This document shows positions 42,129-49,692 of a stretch of DNA of 64,000 nucleotides, piece after piece (position 1 is the stretch's first letter; each line of letters starts with the position of its first letter). The translations under genes were made by a program, and so were the position numbers. Source of the stretch: DASSUW01 sp963740605 (GTDB taxonomy: Bacteria > Actinomycetota > Thermoleophilia > Solirubrobacterales > Solirubrobacteraceae); the NCBI GenBank assembly GCA_963740605.1, contig CAVUFC010000028.1, positions 62,001-126,000 of the forward strand, read 5' to 3'. Under the pieces are notes generated by a model. The model had not been told where the DNA came from, ran no database searches, and saw nothing but the letters and a program-made list of their open reading frames with translations.

Positions 42129-42488
42129 TCAGCCCGAGTCGCCGCCGTCCCCCGCGTTCTCGATCGCGTCCTGGATCTGCTGCTTCGCGGCGTCGAACTT
42201 CGACTTGAGATCGTCGAGCGCCTGCTGCGCGTTGCCGCCGGCGTTCTGAAGCGACTGGCTGATGTCGTCGACCTGCTGGGAAAGCGAGTCGATCTGGCTG
42301 TTCGCGGTGTCGGCCTGCTGCTGTGCCGCCGCGGTCTTTTCCTGCTGGTCGTTGAGGTCCGAGTTCAGGCTCAGCGCCCAGATGGCCAGCCCAGCGGCCA
42401 CCAGCACGAGCACGATGCAGAGGATGATCAGCCCCCATGAGCGATGGGGTTCGGGCGGCGGTCCGGCGCCGGCGGTGGAATCGGTCAT
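42129..42488 (-). CDS. Single-pass membrane protein with extracellular coiled coil
   Basis: A 119-residue protein. Residues about 19-41 are a membrane helix (GLIILCIVLVLVAAGLAIWA); residues 45-110 form a Gln/Asp-rich coiled coil (DIDSLSQQVDDISQSL-like heptads) ending in an acidic Gly tail. ATG 42488 is chosen; an in-frame ATG further up would overlap the divergent GNAT gene. It is 16 bases upstream of yaaA on the same strand. Function unknown. Confidence 0.65.
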   Translation of the reverse strand: MTDSTAGAGPPPEPHRSWGLIILCIVLVLVAAGLAIWALSLNSDLNDQQEKTAAAQQQADTANSQIDSLSQQVDDISQSLQNAGGNAQQALDDLKSKFDAAKQQIQDAIENAGDGGDSG

Positions 42489-42555
42489 CCGCGGAGCGTC
42501 GAGCCCCGCGCGGCAGGTCGCATCACCCGGCTGGGATGAATCATCCTCCGGATCC

Positions 42556-43089
42556 ATGGAGACGCCCGTGCACCGCCTGGAGGCCGCGGCTGGTGACGAC
42601 GCCGGTCTCGTCGAGCGGCTGGCCGACCTGATCAACGGCGTCTACGCGGTCGCCGAGAAAGGGCTCTGGGGCGACGGCTTCAAGCGCACGACGGCAGCTG
42701 AGCTCGCCTCGCTGATCGCCGCGGAGCAGATCGCGGTCGCGACCAGAAACGGTGAGATCGCCGGCGCCATCCACATCGAGGACATCGAGGACGGCACCAC
42801 GATCTTCGGGATGCTCGCCGCCGCGTTCGCGCACCGCGGCGAGGGCGTCGGCCGCGCGCTCGTCGACTACGCCGAGCAGGACAGCGCCCAGCGGGGCCGG
42901 CGGACGATGCAGCTCGAGCTGCTCGTGCCGGTCGGCTGGAGACACCCGAGCAAGGAGTTCCTCAAGGGCTGGTACGGCCGGCGGGGCTACGAGGTCGTCC
43001 GCACCGGGTCGATGGACGACCTGTATCCGCACCTTGCGGTGCTGCTCGCCTGCCCGTGCGATCTGCTCATCTACGAGAAGCCCCTGTAA
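42556..43089 (+). CDS. GNAT-family N-acetyltransferase
   Basis: A 177-residue acetyltransferase. The GNAT fold is seen as AEQIAVATRNGEIAGAIHIE, motif A region AAAFAHRGEGVGRALVDYAE and EFLKGWYGRRGYEVVRTG. Acetyl-CoA binding is by the HRGEGVG loop. Substrate is unknown. ATG 42556, in a 67-base divergent gap with the coiled-coil membrane protein. A strong hairpin follows. Confidence 0.87.
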   Translation: METPVHRLEAAAGDDAGLVERLADLINGVYAVAEKGLWGDGFKRTTAAELASLIAAEQIAVATRNGEIAGAIHIEDIEDGTTIFGMLAAAFAHRGEGVGRALVDYAEQDSAQRGRRTMQLELLVPVGWRHPSKEFLKGWYGRRGYEVVRTGSMDDLYPHLAVLLACPCDLLIYEKPL

Positions 43090-43094
43090 ACGAG

Positions 43095-43120
43095 GAGAGG
43101 CCCGCCGGAGCGGGCCTCTC
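43095..43120. terminator. Bidirectional terminator hairpin
   Basis: GAGAGGCCCGC-CGGA-GCGGGCCTCTC: a perfect 11-bp stem with a 4-base loop, six bases past the GNAT stop and before the convergent RTX-type gene. The best terminator candidate in the window. Confidence 0.8.
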
Positions 43121-43131
43121 GAACCGTGTGA

Positions 43132-44787
43132 TCAGATGCGGGGCAGTACCCGCGTCTTGCCGTCCACCAACAGGGCGGTCTTGCCCTTCACGACGCGCGC
43201 ATGGCTGGCCAGGAACGCCTGCCCGGAGGCGACGCTCTGGATCACGACGTCGTCGCCGGGGGCGCCGTCGAGGATGTCGTTGCCCGGCCCGCCGAGCAGC
43301 ACGTCGTCGCCGGCACCGCCGAGCAGCGTGTCGTCGCCGTCGCCGCCGATCAGGACGTCGTCGCCGTCGCCGCCGTTCTCGGTCAGGAGCGCCGCGGTGG
43401 CGGCCAGCCCGGACGCGTCGACGACGTCGTCGCCGGCGAGCGCGTTGACCGTGACGCGGTCGCTGCCCGCGATCGCGCCGGTCACCGACACGAGCGAGCT
43501 CAGGCCGGCGACCTGCACGCCCGCGGCGTCGCCGCTGACGAACACGGCGTCATCGCCGTTGGTGCCGTTCACGATCACGTTGTCGGCCGCCCCGTCGTCG
43601 CCGCCGACGTTGTCGGCGACGGTGGTGACGTCGGTGCCCGACAGGTCGTTGACCGTCAGGAGGTCGGCGCCCCCGAGCGACTTCACGTCGACCGTCTCGA
43701 CGTCATTGAGGTCCATGACGATGTTGGCGACATCACGCGTGAAGCGGACACGCCCGCCGTTGGCCGAGACGTTCATGCGCTCGTTGATGTTCGCGCCGTT
43801 GAACGTCATCGCGTCGCGGCCGTCCTGGCCCTCGACGACATCGCTGCCGTCGCCGGGATCCCACTGGAACGTGTCGTCGCCCGCACCGAGCAGTGCGGTG
43901 TCGTTGCCCTGCTGGCCGTCGACGAAGTCGTTGCCCTCGCCGCCGAGCAGGACGTCGACGCCGTTGCTGCCGAGCAGCGTGTCGTTGCCGATGCCGCCGT
44001 CGACGGTGATCTTGATCAGCGCCGCGAGGTTGCCGGTCGCCGAGAACCGATCGTCCCCGCCGTTGGCGTTGAGGACGAGGCTCTCGGACGTGCCGATGTC
44101 GATCGAGAACGGCGCCGGGGTGACGCGGTCGAACCGCACCCGCGTGCCGTTGGCGGTCGCGGTGAACTGCTCGGCGCCGTTGCCGCCGTTGACCTCGACC
44201 GTGTCGGTGTCGGCGCCGCCCTCGTTGAGGTCGGTGTCGTCACCGGGGTTCCAGATCATGCGGTCGTTGCCGCCCTGGCCGAACGCCTGATCGTCGGCGT
44301 CGCCGCCGGTGATCGTGTCGTTCTCGCTACCACCGAACAGCAGATCGGTGCCGCCCTTGCCGAGCAGCGTGTCGTTGCCGGCCTGGCCGAACAGCTCGTC
44401 GTTGCCGGAGCCGCCGGTGAGGACGTCGTTGCCGGCGCCGCCGAACAGGTTCGACGCGGGCAGCGCGCCGTTGACTTCGCTGAGGGTGATCACGTCGTTA
44501 CCGCCCTGACCGAGGGCGCGGATCAGCGACGTGTTGGCGACGGTCGGCGTACCGCCGACGACGGCGATCGCGCCGCCGTTGACGAGAATCCTGCCGGCGG
44601 CGTCACGGCTGACGGTGATGTTGTTGGCGAGCGAGTCGCCGGTGACGGTCAGCACGCCGCCTGAGAAGCTGGCGGTGGTGGCCGCGTTGGCGGGCACGCT
44701 GGTGACCGCCAGTGCGCCGGCGGCAAGCACGCTGCCGGCGAGCAGCCGGCGCGTCGTACGACGCCGGCTCTTGGGTCGTGCGTTCAT
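43132..44787 (-). CDS. Secreted RTX-type (hemolysin-like) calcium-binding repeat protein
   Basis: A 551-residue exported protein. Signal peptide 1-36 with a twin basic start (RRRTTRRLLAGSVLAAGALA). The body is mostly glycine/aspartate nonapeptides of the GGxGxDxLx type (GGAGNDVLTGGSGNDELFGQ; GGDGDDTLLGGAGDDVLLGG), in several blocks separated by short beta domains. Such repeats bind calcium and fold into beta rolls outside the cell. No toxin, protease or lipase domain is visible, so a surface or matrix role is more likely than enzymatic. ATG 44787 follows AAGGAG. No type I secretion genes are nearby; a Sec/Tat-type signal explains export. Confidence 0.87.
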   Translation of the reverse strand: MNARPKSRRRTTRRLLAGSVLAAGALAVTSVPANAATTASFSGGVLTVTGDSLANNITVSRDAAGRILVNGGAIAVVGGTPTVANTSLIRALGQGGNDVITLSEVNGALPASNLFGGAGNDVLTGGSGNDELFGQAGNDTLLGKGGTDLLFGGSENDTITGGDADDQAFGQGGNDRMIWNPGDDTDLNEGGADTDTVEVNGGNGAEQFTATANGTRVRFDRVTPAPFSIDIGTSESLVLNANGGDDRFSATGNLAALIKITVDGGIGNDTLLGSNGVDVLLGGEGNDFVDGQQGNDTALLGAGDDTFQWDPGDGSDVVEGQDGRDAMTFNGANINERMNVSANGGRVRFTRDVANIVMDLNDVETVDVKSLGGADLLTVNDLSGTDVTTVADNVGGDDGAADNVIVNGTNGDDAVFVSGDAAGVQVAGLSSLVSVTGAIAGSDRVTVNALAGDDVVDASGLAATAALLTENGGDGDDVLIGGDGDDTLLGGAGDDVLLGGPGNDILDGAPGDDVVIQSVASGQAFLASHARVVKGKTALLVDGKTRVLPRI

Positions 44788-44886
44788 CGCTACTCCTTGC
44801 GAGGGGACTGGGAACACGCCCCTCAGACGCTCTGGGCGGCCAGGAAATTCCCAGCGCGTGGCGATCGACAGCACTCCGCTCCCGGC

Positions 44887-45297
44887 CTAGCGCTCCTCCA
44901 GGATCGCCTTGAGCGTGGCGAGGTTCGCGTCGACGCCGTGCCTGACGGCGTGCTTTACGAGCACGGCAGGCCCGGGAACATCCGCCTCGGCCCGCAACGT
45001 CACGAGCGTGCCGCCGTCGGTCGGCTCGAGCGCGTAGCGGTAGCCGAACGGTGTCGGTCCACTGGTCGTGCGCACCGCGAACGCGGTCGGTGGGTGGCGC
45101 TCGATCACCTCGAGCTCGTTGACGGCCGGGCCGCTCGGGAGTCGGCGGTGCATGACGTAACTCCCGTCCGCGCGCGCCTCGACGCGCTCGACCGCCGAGT
45201 TCCAGGCCGGGAAGCCGGCCGGGTCCCCGAGGCGCGCGAAGACGTCGTCGACCGGTCGAGCGATCGTGATGCTCGTCGTGAACGAAATAGATGACAT
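44887..45297 (-). CDS. SRPBCC-family (polyketide cyclase/START-like) protein
   Basis: A 136-residue helix-grip protein (ISFTTSITIARPVDDVFARL at the start, GGTLVTLRAEADVPGP near the end). The family binds hydrophobic small ligands. It is divergent from a MarR regulator; its start codon lies inside one of two matching palindromes, so it is almost certainly controlled by that regulator. ATG 45297; the transcript may have a very short leader. Confidence 0.85.
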   Translation of the reverse strand: MSSISFTTSITIARPVDDVFARLGDPAGFPAWNSAVERVEARADGSYVMHRRLPSGPAVNELEVIERHPPTAFAVRTTSGPTPFGYRYALEPTDGGTLVTLRAEADVPGPAVLVKHAVRHGVDANLATLKAILEER

Positions 45298-45301
45298 GTC
45301 A
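45292..45301. promoter_or_regulatory. MarR operator, site 1
   Basis: TGACATGTCA, a perfect 10-base palindrome that covers the ATG of the SRPBCC gene. A near-identical copy lies 41 bases away (site 2). Binding here would block SRPBCC expression. Confidence 0.6.
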
Positions 45302-45332
45302 CGATTCTGAGCGCTCCAGGCCTTAAAGTCAA

Positions 45333-45342
45333 TGACGTGTCA
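45333..45342. promoter_or_regulatory. MarR operator, site 2
   Basis: TGACGTGTCA, one mismatch from site 1's palindrome, 17 bases before the MarR ATG. The two sites share ATGACRTGTCA. Autoregulation of marR plus control of the divergent gene is the usual arrangement. Confidence 0.6.
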
Positions 45343-45358
45343 TGTAATCTCCCGAAGC

Positions 45359-45811
45359 ATGGAGACGATCGAGGAGCTCCGCTACCTCGTGCTCGGTGCG
45401 CAGCGCGAAGGGGCGCGCACCCTCGCCGGGCTACTGCAACCGGCGGGGCTGACCGCCGCGCAGGCGGAGGTGATCGCCGTCCTACGCGATGCCGGCGGGC
45501 CGCTCACCGTCCGCGAGGTCGGTGACCGGATCGTCTGCGAGGGCGGAAGCCCGAGCCGGCTCGTGAGCACGGTCGTCGCCGCCGGCCTGATCGAGCGCAC
45601 CGAGCATCCCGACGATCGTCGCGCGGTCGCGCTCTCGCTGACCGCCGCCGGCCGGCGCGCGGCCCGCGAGGTCGCCGCGGCGGAGCGGCAGCTCCACGAC
45701 TGGCTCGGCGCCGCGCTCAGCGAACGCGAGGCCGCCGCACTCGTCCGCGGGCTCCGCAAGCTCGTCGCGGGACGGCCGGCCGGCGAAGCGATCGCCCGCC
45801 GACGTGCTTAA
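45359..45811 (+). CDS. MarR-family transcriptional regulator
   Basis: A 150-residue winged-helix regulator: METIEELRYLVLGAQREGAR forms the dimer helix, LTAAQAEVIAVLRDAGGPLT and VREVGDRI lead into the recognition helix, and AAGLIERTEHPDDRRAVALS is the classic MarR wing. ATG 45359. It probably represses itself and the divergent SRPBCC gene through the two palindromes in the gap. The ligand may be the one carried by the SRPBCC protein. Confidence 0.9.
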   Translation: METIEELRYLVLGAQREGARTLAGLLQPAGLTAAQAEVIAVLRDAGGPLTVREVGDRIVCEGGSPSRLVSTVVAAGLIERTEHPDDRRAVALSLTAAGRRAAREVAAAERQLHDWLGAALSEREAAALVRGLRKLVAGRPAGEAIARRRA

Positions 45812-45847
45812 GGGTCGCCGGGCACCCGATGCTACGGTGAAAAAAGG

Positions 45848-46693
45848 ATGGCTGACCAGCCACTATGGGAGCGCGTGGTCGCCGGCCACTTCGTCCTCGC
45901 GAAGCGCAGCTTCTGGCCGAATTTCTTCTCGCGGATCGTGGCGCGGCTGCAATGGAGTCCGGAGGCCATCGACCTCAGCGGCGACGCGAGCGCGTGGCCC
46001 GAGCTCCCCACGGAGCGGCGCGAGCGGTTGACCGCGCTCCTGGCCGGCTTCTGCGTGGCCGAGGACGCGGTGGCGCAGCAACTCACCCCGTTCGCCGACG
46101 TCGCGCGCAACGGGAAGCTCGTGTCCCAGGAGAGCCTGATGGCGTGGGTCTTCTTCCTCCAGCGCCGCGACGAACAGCGGCACGCGAGGCTGTTCGACCG
46201 CATCGGCGCCGAAGTGCTCGGTCTGGCCGGGGACACGCCGGCCGACCGCCGCGCCGCCGCGCGTGAGCACGTCACGCCCGCGATGCTCGAGCTGTTCGAG
46301 GAGCGGCTGCCCGCGATGGCAGCGGAGCTCGCTGAAGGGCGCGCCGGGCTCGACGAGGGCGTCAGCCTCTACCACATGCTGCTCGAAGGAGTCGTCTTCG
46401 ACGCCGGGCAGCACGCGCTGCTCGACGACCTCGAGGACGGCGTGCTGCCCGGCATCCGCGCCGGCGTCGAGCGCGTCGAGAGCGACGAGCGCTGGCACGT
46501 CGGCTTCGGTCTGCGCTGCCTCGTCGAGACCCAGCCCTCGGCCGAGCTCCTCGGCGGCCTGCTCGAGCGCGCGGAACAGGCGGCGGCCGTCTGGGGCGAC
46601 GCCGTCCCCGCCGCCACGCGCGAGAAGAGCGCCCGCAAAGTCGCGCACCGGCTCCACGCAGCGGGCCTGATCCGGACGCCCGCGGCCGCCTAG
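45848..46693 (+). CDS. Di-iron ferritin-like protein of the ribonucleotide reductase R2 / R2-like type
   Basis: A 281-residue four-helix di-metal protein. Ligand pattern is clear: Glu72 (VAEDAVAQQ), Glu109-x-x-His112 (DEQRHARLF), Glu180 (YHMLLEGVVF) and Glu214-x-x-His217 (DERWHVGF). The spacing agrees with R2-like proteins. It is shorter than a class I R2, and no nrdA is nearby, so it is more likely an R2-like oxidase or a diverged NrdB-related oxygenase than a ribonucleotide reductase subunit. ATG 45848 follows AAAAAGG. A pair of alternative hairpins lies after the gene. Confidence 0.75.
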   Translation: MADQPLWERVVAGHFVLAKRSFWPNFFSRIVARLQWSPEAIDLSGDASAWPELPTERRERLTALLAGFCVAEDAVAQQLTPFADVARNGKLVSQESLMAWVFFLQRRDEQRHARLFDRIGAEVLGLAGDTPADRRAAAREHVTPAMLELFEERLPAMAAELAEGRAGLDEGVSLYHMLLEGVVFDAGQHALLDDLEDGVLPGIRAGVERVESDERWHVGFGLRCLVETQPSAELLGGLLERAEQAAAVWGDAVPAATREKSARKVAHRLHAAGLIRTPAAA

Positions 46694-46702
46694 CGGCCGG
46701 CT

Positions 46703-46741
46703 AAATCGCCCCCATGGCGATTTGGCCGTCGGCAAATCGCC
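46703..46741 (+). promoter_or_regulatory. Two mutually exclusive hairpins
   Basis: AAATCGCC (46703-46710) pairs with GGCGATTT (46716-46723); the same GGCGATTT can instead pair with a second AAATCGCC (46734-46741). A C5G6 run follows. This could be a terminator for the R2-like gene, or an attenuator-like switch before the PQQ genes. Confidence 0.45.
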
Positions 46742-46841
46742 CCCCGGGGGGAGAGTTGCCGCCGCATCGAGCGGCGCCCGATCGCGGACGAACGGCACGT
46801 CTCAGTACCTGAACGGTGCCTCGGCGGAAATTCGGTGCGAA

Positions 46842-46881
46842 CCCCCCCTTACACACTTACGATCAGTGTGGGTCCGGGGGG
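46842..46881 (+). promoter_or_regulatory. Inverted repeat around a possible -10 box upstream of the PQQ dehydrogenase genes
   Basis: CACACT (46852-46857) and AGTGTG (46865-46870) form a stem; outside them C6 and G6 runs (46843-46848, 46876-46881) can extend it. The loop holds TACGAT (46858-46863), a good -10 box. It may be an operator overlapping the promoter of the PQQ-associated protein gene, or a folded leader. Confidence 0.45.
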
Positions 46882-46910
46882 AGCCCAACCGCCTCCCCGA
46901 CTCTCTGCGA

Positions 46911-46931
46911 GATGAGTTCGAGGGACTCATC
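46911..46931 (+). promoter_or_regulatory. Inverted repeat in the leader of the PQQ-associated protein gene
   Basis: GATGAGT-TCGAGGG-ACTCATC, a perfect 7-bp stem about 40 bases before the ATG at 46970 and upstream of the GGAGGAG ribosome site (46955-46961). Confidence 0.4.
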
Positions 46932-46969
46932 AGTGCGAGTCCCCAAAATCGGACGGAGGAGAGCGGCGT

Positions 46970-47404
46970 ATGACTGCCGTCGAAGGCTTGGACAAGCAGA
47001 ACGGGGTGACGCTGGGTCGGATCCTCGGCCGCGGAACCGTCGGGACCGCCGAGGAGGGCGCCGACGGCGTCATGCGCGCCACGGTGCGCATCCCGGAGGA
47101 TCAGCTGGTCTACGAGCCCGGAGTGCTGGTCATGCCGCACGCCGGCACGCTCGAGCTCGAGCTCATCAACGACGACAAGAACACCCACTGCGCGGTCCTG
47201 CCGTGCAACGGCGACTACCAGTTCATCTGGCTGGTCAACCACTCGAAGGGCAAGGCGATACTCGAGCTCGACGGCCCCGGCTACTACTGGTACGGCTCCC
47301 GCTCGGGCAACGACGAGGGACGCGGCCTCACCGCCGCGATCGTCGTGGGAGGCGACGCCCCTCCGGAGGCTCGCATCGACCGTCCGCCGCAACCCCGTCC
47401 GTAG
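46970..47404 (+). CDS. PQQ-associated protein, MSMEG_3727 type (cupredoxin-like)
   Basis: A 144-residue beta-rich protein without signal peptide. MVTVRIPEDQ-like strands, VLVMPHAGTLELELINDDKN, THCAVLPCNGDYQFIWLVNH and GPGYYWYGSRSGNDEGRGL recall a cupredoxin fold; the family is known to me only as a small partner encoded next to actinobacterial PQQ-dependent alcohol dehydrogenases. His, Cys and Tyr residues in the centre could hold a metal or contact the dehydrogenase. Strong ribosome site GGAGGAG. The dehydrogenase gene follows after 33 bases, so they are co-transcribed. It may take electrons from PQQH2, but this is inference. Confidence 0.75.
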   Translation: MTAVEGLDKQNGVTLGRILGRGTVGTAEEGADGVMRATVRIPEDQLVYEPGVLVMPHAGTLELELINDDKNTHCAVLPCNGDYQFIWLVNHSKGKAILELDGPGYYWYGSRSGNDEGRGLTAAIVVGGDAPPEARIDRPPQPRP

Positions 47405-47437
47405 GCCGACGGGATGAGCGAGGAAAGGAACTCTTAG

Positions 47438-49126
47438 ATGGCAACCGAGTATGTAGATGCGGGCACGGCCGTCGCGAACTCGTCGCTGAGCGGCATCGTC
47501 GGCGAGGCGCCGCCCGTTACCGACGGCGTCACGTACGAGCGCATCCTCAACGCGCGATCTGAGCCGGAGAACTGGCTCACCTACTACGGCGCGTACGACG
47601 GGCAGCGCTACAGCCCGCTGGATCAGATCAACAAGGAGAACGTCAAGCGGCTCACGCCCCAGTGGGTCTTCCAGTGCGGCTCGGTGGGCCTGCACTCGGG
47701 CAAGTCGACGTACTCCTTCGAGGCGTCGCCGCTCGTCGTCGACGGCATCATGTTCGTCTCGGGCTGGGACGGCTGGGTCTGGGCGCTCGACGCCAAGACC
47801 GGCAACATCCTGTGGCAGTACCGGACCGCGTCGGCGTTCGACGTGTCGCTGTGCTGCGGCAACGTGAACCGGGGCGTCGCCGTCGCCGACGGCAAGGTCT
47901 TCGTCACCACTCTGGCCGCCCACGTCATCGCGCTCGACGCCGCGACCGGGAAGAAGGTCTGGGACACGACCTACGGCGACGTGCGCGCCGGCGAGAGCGC
48001 CACCATGGCGCCGCTGGTCGTCAAGGACAACATCATCGTCGGCAGCTCCGGCGGTGAGTTCGGGAACCGCGGCCATATCGAGGCGTTCAACCGCGAGACC
48101 GGCGAGCGCGTCTGGCGGACGTACATGGTCCCGAAGCCGGGCGAGCCCGGGTCCGAGACGTGGCCCGACGACGGCGAGGCGTGGCAGCGCGGCGGCGGCA
48201 ACTGCTGGGTCACCCCGACCTACGACCCGGACCTGAACCTGATCTACCAGGGCACGGGCAACCCGTGTCCCGACTTCGACGGCGCCGTCCGCGAGGGCGA
48301 CAACCTCCACACCGACTCCGGTGTGGCCATCGACGCCGACACCGGCGAGATCAAGTCGCACTTCCAGTACACGCCGCACGACGTGTGGGACTACGACTCC
48401 ACGATGGAGCACATCCTGTTCGACCTCGACGGGCAGAAGCTCGCCGCCCACTTCGACAAGAACGGGTTCCTCTACATCCTCGACCGCACCACCATGGACC
48501 CGGTCCGCGTGGCGCCGTTCGTCGATCGCATCGACTGGGGCGAGGTCGACGAGAAGGGCAACGTGACGCCGAAGGTCTTCCCCGACAAGGAGGGCGACCC
48601 GGTGCACTTCTGGCCCGGCCCGGCCGGCGCCAAGGAGTGGACGCACGCGTGTTACAACCCGAACACGGAGCTCCTCTACTGTCCGGTGCAGGACGTCGGC
48701 GCGACGGCCACCCGGCGCCGCCGGGAGTTCAAGGAGAGCATCCCCTACTGGGGCGCCGGCGTCGCGGTGGACCTGGAGGACATGGCCGGCTCGATCAGCG
48801 CCTTCGACCCGCGCACGGGCGAGGAGCGCTGGCGCTGGCGCAACGACATCCCGATGTGCTCGTCTCTCCTGAGCACGGGCGGCGGCATCGTGTTCGGCGG
48901 CGAGCCGACCGGCGAGTTCAACGCGCTCGATGCCGACACCGGTGAGCTGCTGTGGCAGTTCCAGTGCGGCAGCGGCCATCACAGCAGCCCGTGCTCATTC
49001 ACGGTCGACGGCAAGCAGTACCTCGGCGTGCCGACCGGCTGGGGCGCGTGGACGGAGGGCTTCCTGCCCGGGATGCTCGGAGCCGGCCAGGGCAGCGCCC
49101 TGTTCGCCTTCGCGCTGCCGGACTGA
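47438..49126 (+). CDS. PQQ-dependent alcohol dehydrogenase, lanthanide-type
   Basis: A 562-residue eight-bladed quinoprotein propeller. Active-site residues can be placed: the vicinal disulfide Cys139-Cys140 (SLCCGN), Glu207 (SSGGEFGN), Asn275 (GTGNPCP), catalytic Asp318 and, two residues on, Asp320 in HDVWDYDSTME. An Asp at +2 is the diagnostic extra ligand of lanthanide-dependent enzymes (XoxF, ExaF/PedH); calcium-type MxaF and ExaA lack it. Repeated W-motifs (LDAKTGNILWQY, FNRETGERVW) mark the blades. There is no signal peptide, whereas relatives are usually exported. AGGAAAGGAA lies before the ATG. PQQ synthesis genes follow 2 kb downstream. Confidence 0.93.
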   Translation: MATEYVDAGTAVANSSLSGIVGEAPPVTDGVTYERILNARSEPENWLTYYGAYDGQRYSPLDQINKENVKRLTPQWVFQCGSVGLHSGKSTYSFEASPLVVDGIMFVSGWDGWVWALDAKTGNILWQYRTASAFDVSLCCGNVNRGVAVADGKVFVTTLAAHVIALDAATGKKVWDTTYGDVRAGESATMAPLVVKDNIIVGSSGGEFGNRGHIEAFNRETGERVWRTYMVPKPGEPGSETWPDDGEAWQRGGGNCWVTPTYDPDLNLIYQGTGNPCPDFDGAVREGDNLHTDSGVAIDADTGEIKSHFQYTPHDVWDYDSTMEHILFDLDGQKLAAHFDKNGFLYILDRTTMDPVRVAPFVDRIDWGEVDEKGNVTPKVFPDKEGDPVHFWPGPAGAKEWTHACYNPNTELLYCPVQDVGATATRRRREFKESIPYWGAGVAVDLEDMAGSISAFDPRTGEERWRWRNDIPMCSSLLSTGGGIVFGGEPTGEFNALDADTGELLWQFQCGSGHHSSPCSFTVDGKQYLGVPTGWGAWTEGFLPGMLGAGQGSALFAFALPD

Positions 49127-49135
49127 AAGTCACGG

Positions 49136-49164
49136 CTGAGTTAATGACACTTTTCCCAACTCAG
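49136..49164 (+). promoter_or_regulatory. Hairpin between the PQQ dehydrogenase and MntP-like genes
   Basis: CTGAGTT (49136-49142) and AACTCAG (49158-49164) form a perfect 7-bp stem with a 15-base loop. It could lower read-through into the membrane protein gene or stabilise the dehydrogenase mRNA. Confidence 0.4.
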
Positions 49165-49178
49165 GTGTGAGGTGAGAG

Positions 49179-49685
49179 ATGAGCTTTCTGCTACTAGGCA
49201 TTGACAGCCTGATCGCCGGCATCGCGATCGGTGCGCTCGTCGACAGGCGATCGCGCCCGTGGCTGGCCGCGCTGTTCGGCGTCGCCGACGGGGTCGCGTT
49301 CCTGATCGGCGCCGGCCTCGGCTTGGCGCTGTTCTCGGAGGGCGTATCCGAGGTGGTGGAGGTCGGGGCGCTCGTTGCCCTCGGGCTCTACCTGCTGATC
49401 GTCGCTGCCGGGGCGAAGCGAGTGACGGCGACCTGGGCCGTCTGGGTCGTGCCGTTCGCGCTGATCGCCGACAATCTCACCTACGGCCTCGGCGGTGAGA
49501 CGAGCGGTTCGGTCGTCGGACAGGCGACCGTGCAGGCGCTGTCGAGCGCGCTGCTCGCCTTCGTCGGCCTCGCGATCGCGGCCTGGCTACCGCGCGTGCT
49601 TCCGGCCGCGCGGACCCATGCCGCCACCCAGGTCGCCGGAGCAGGGCTGTTGGTCGCCGCCGGAGCGCTGTTCTTCGTCGGCTGA
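49179..49685 (+). CDS. Six-helix membrane protein, MntP-like
   Basis: A 168-residue integral membrane protein with about six helices. LLLGIDSLIAGIAIGALVDR and the related LFGVADGVAFLIGAGLGLAL form two similar half-repeats with a membrane-embedded Asp each, the pattern of MntP-type manganese exporters. A third motif, ALIADNLTYGLGGETSG, adds another Asp. Its place between a lanthanide-type dehydrogenase and the PQQ genes makes a metal transport role for this pathway plausible, but the metal is unknown. ATG 49179 after GAGGTGAG. Confidence 0.65.
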   Translation: MSFLLLGIDSLIAGIAIGALVDRRSRPWLAALFGVADGVAFLIGAGLGLALFSEGVSEVVEVGALVALGLYLLIVAAGAKRVTATWAVWVVPFALIADNLTYGLGGETSGSVVGQATVQALSSALLAFVGLAIAAWLPRVLPAARTHAATQVAGAGLLVAAGALFFVG

Positions 49686-49692
49686 TCGGAAT

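Noticed and set aside
45848..46693. Assignment as ribonucleotide reductase small subunit nrdB
   Set aside because: The protein is short, has no nrdA neighbour and cannot be told from R2-like oxidases by sight, so only the superfamily is given.
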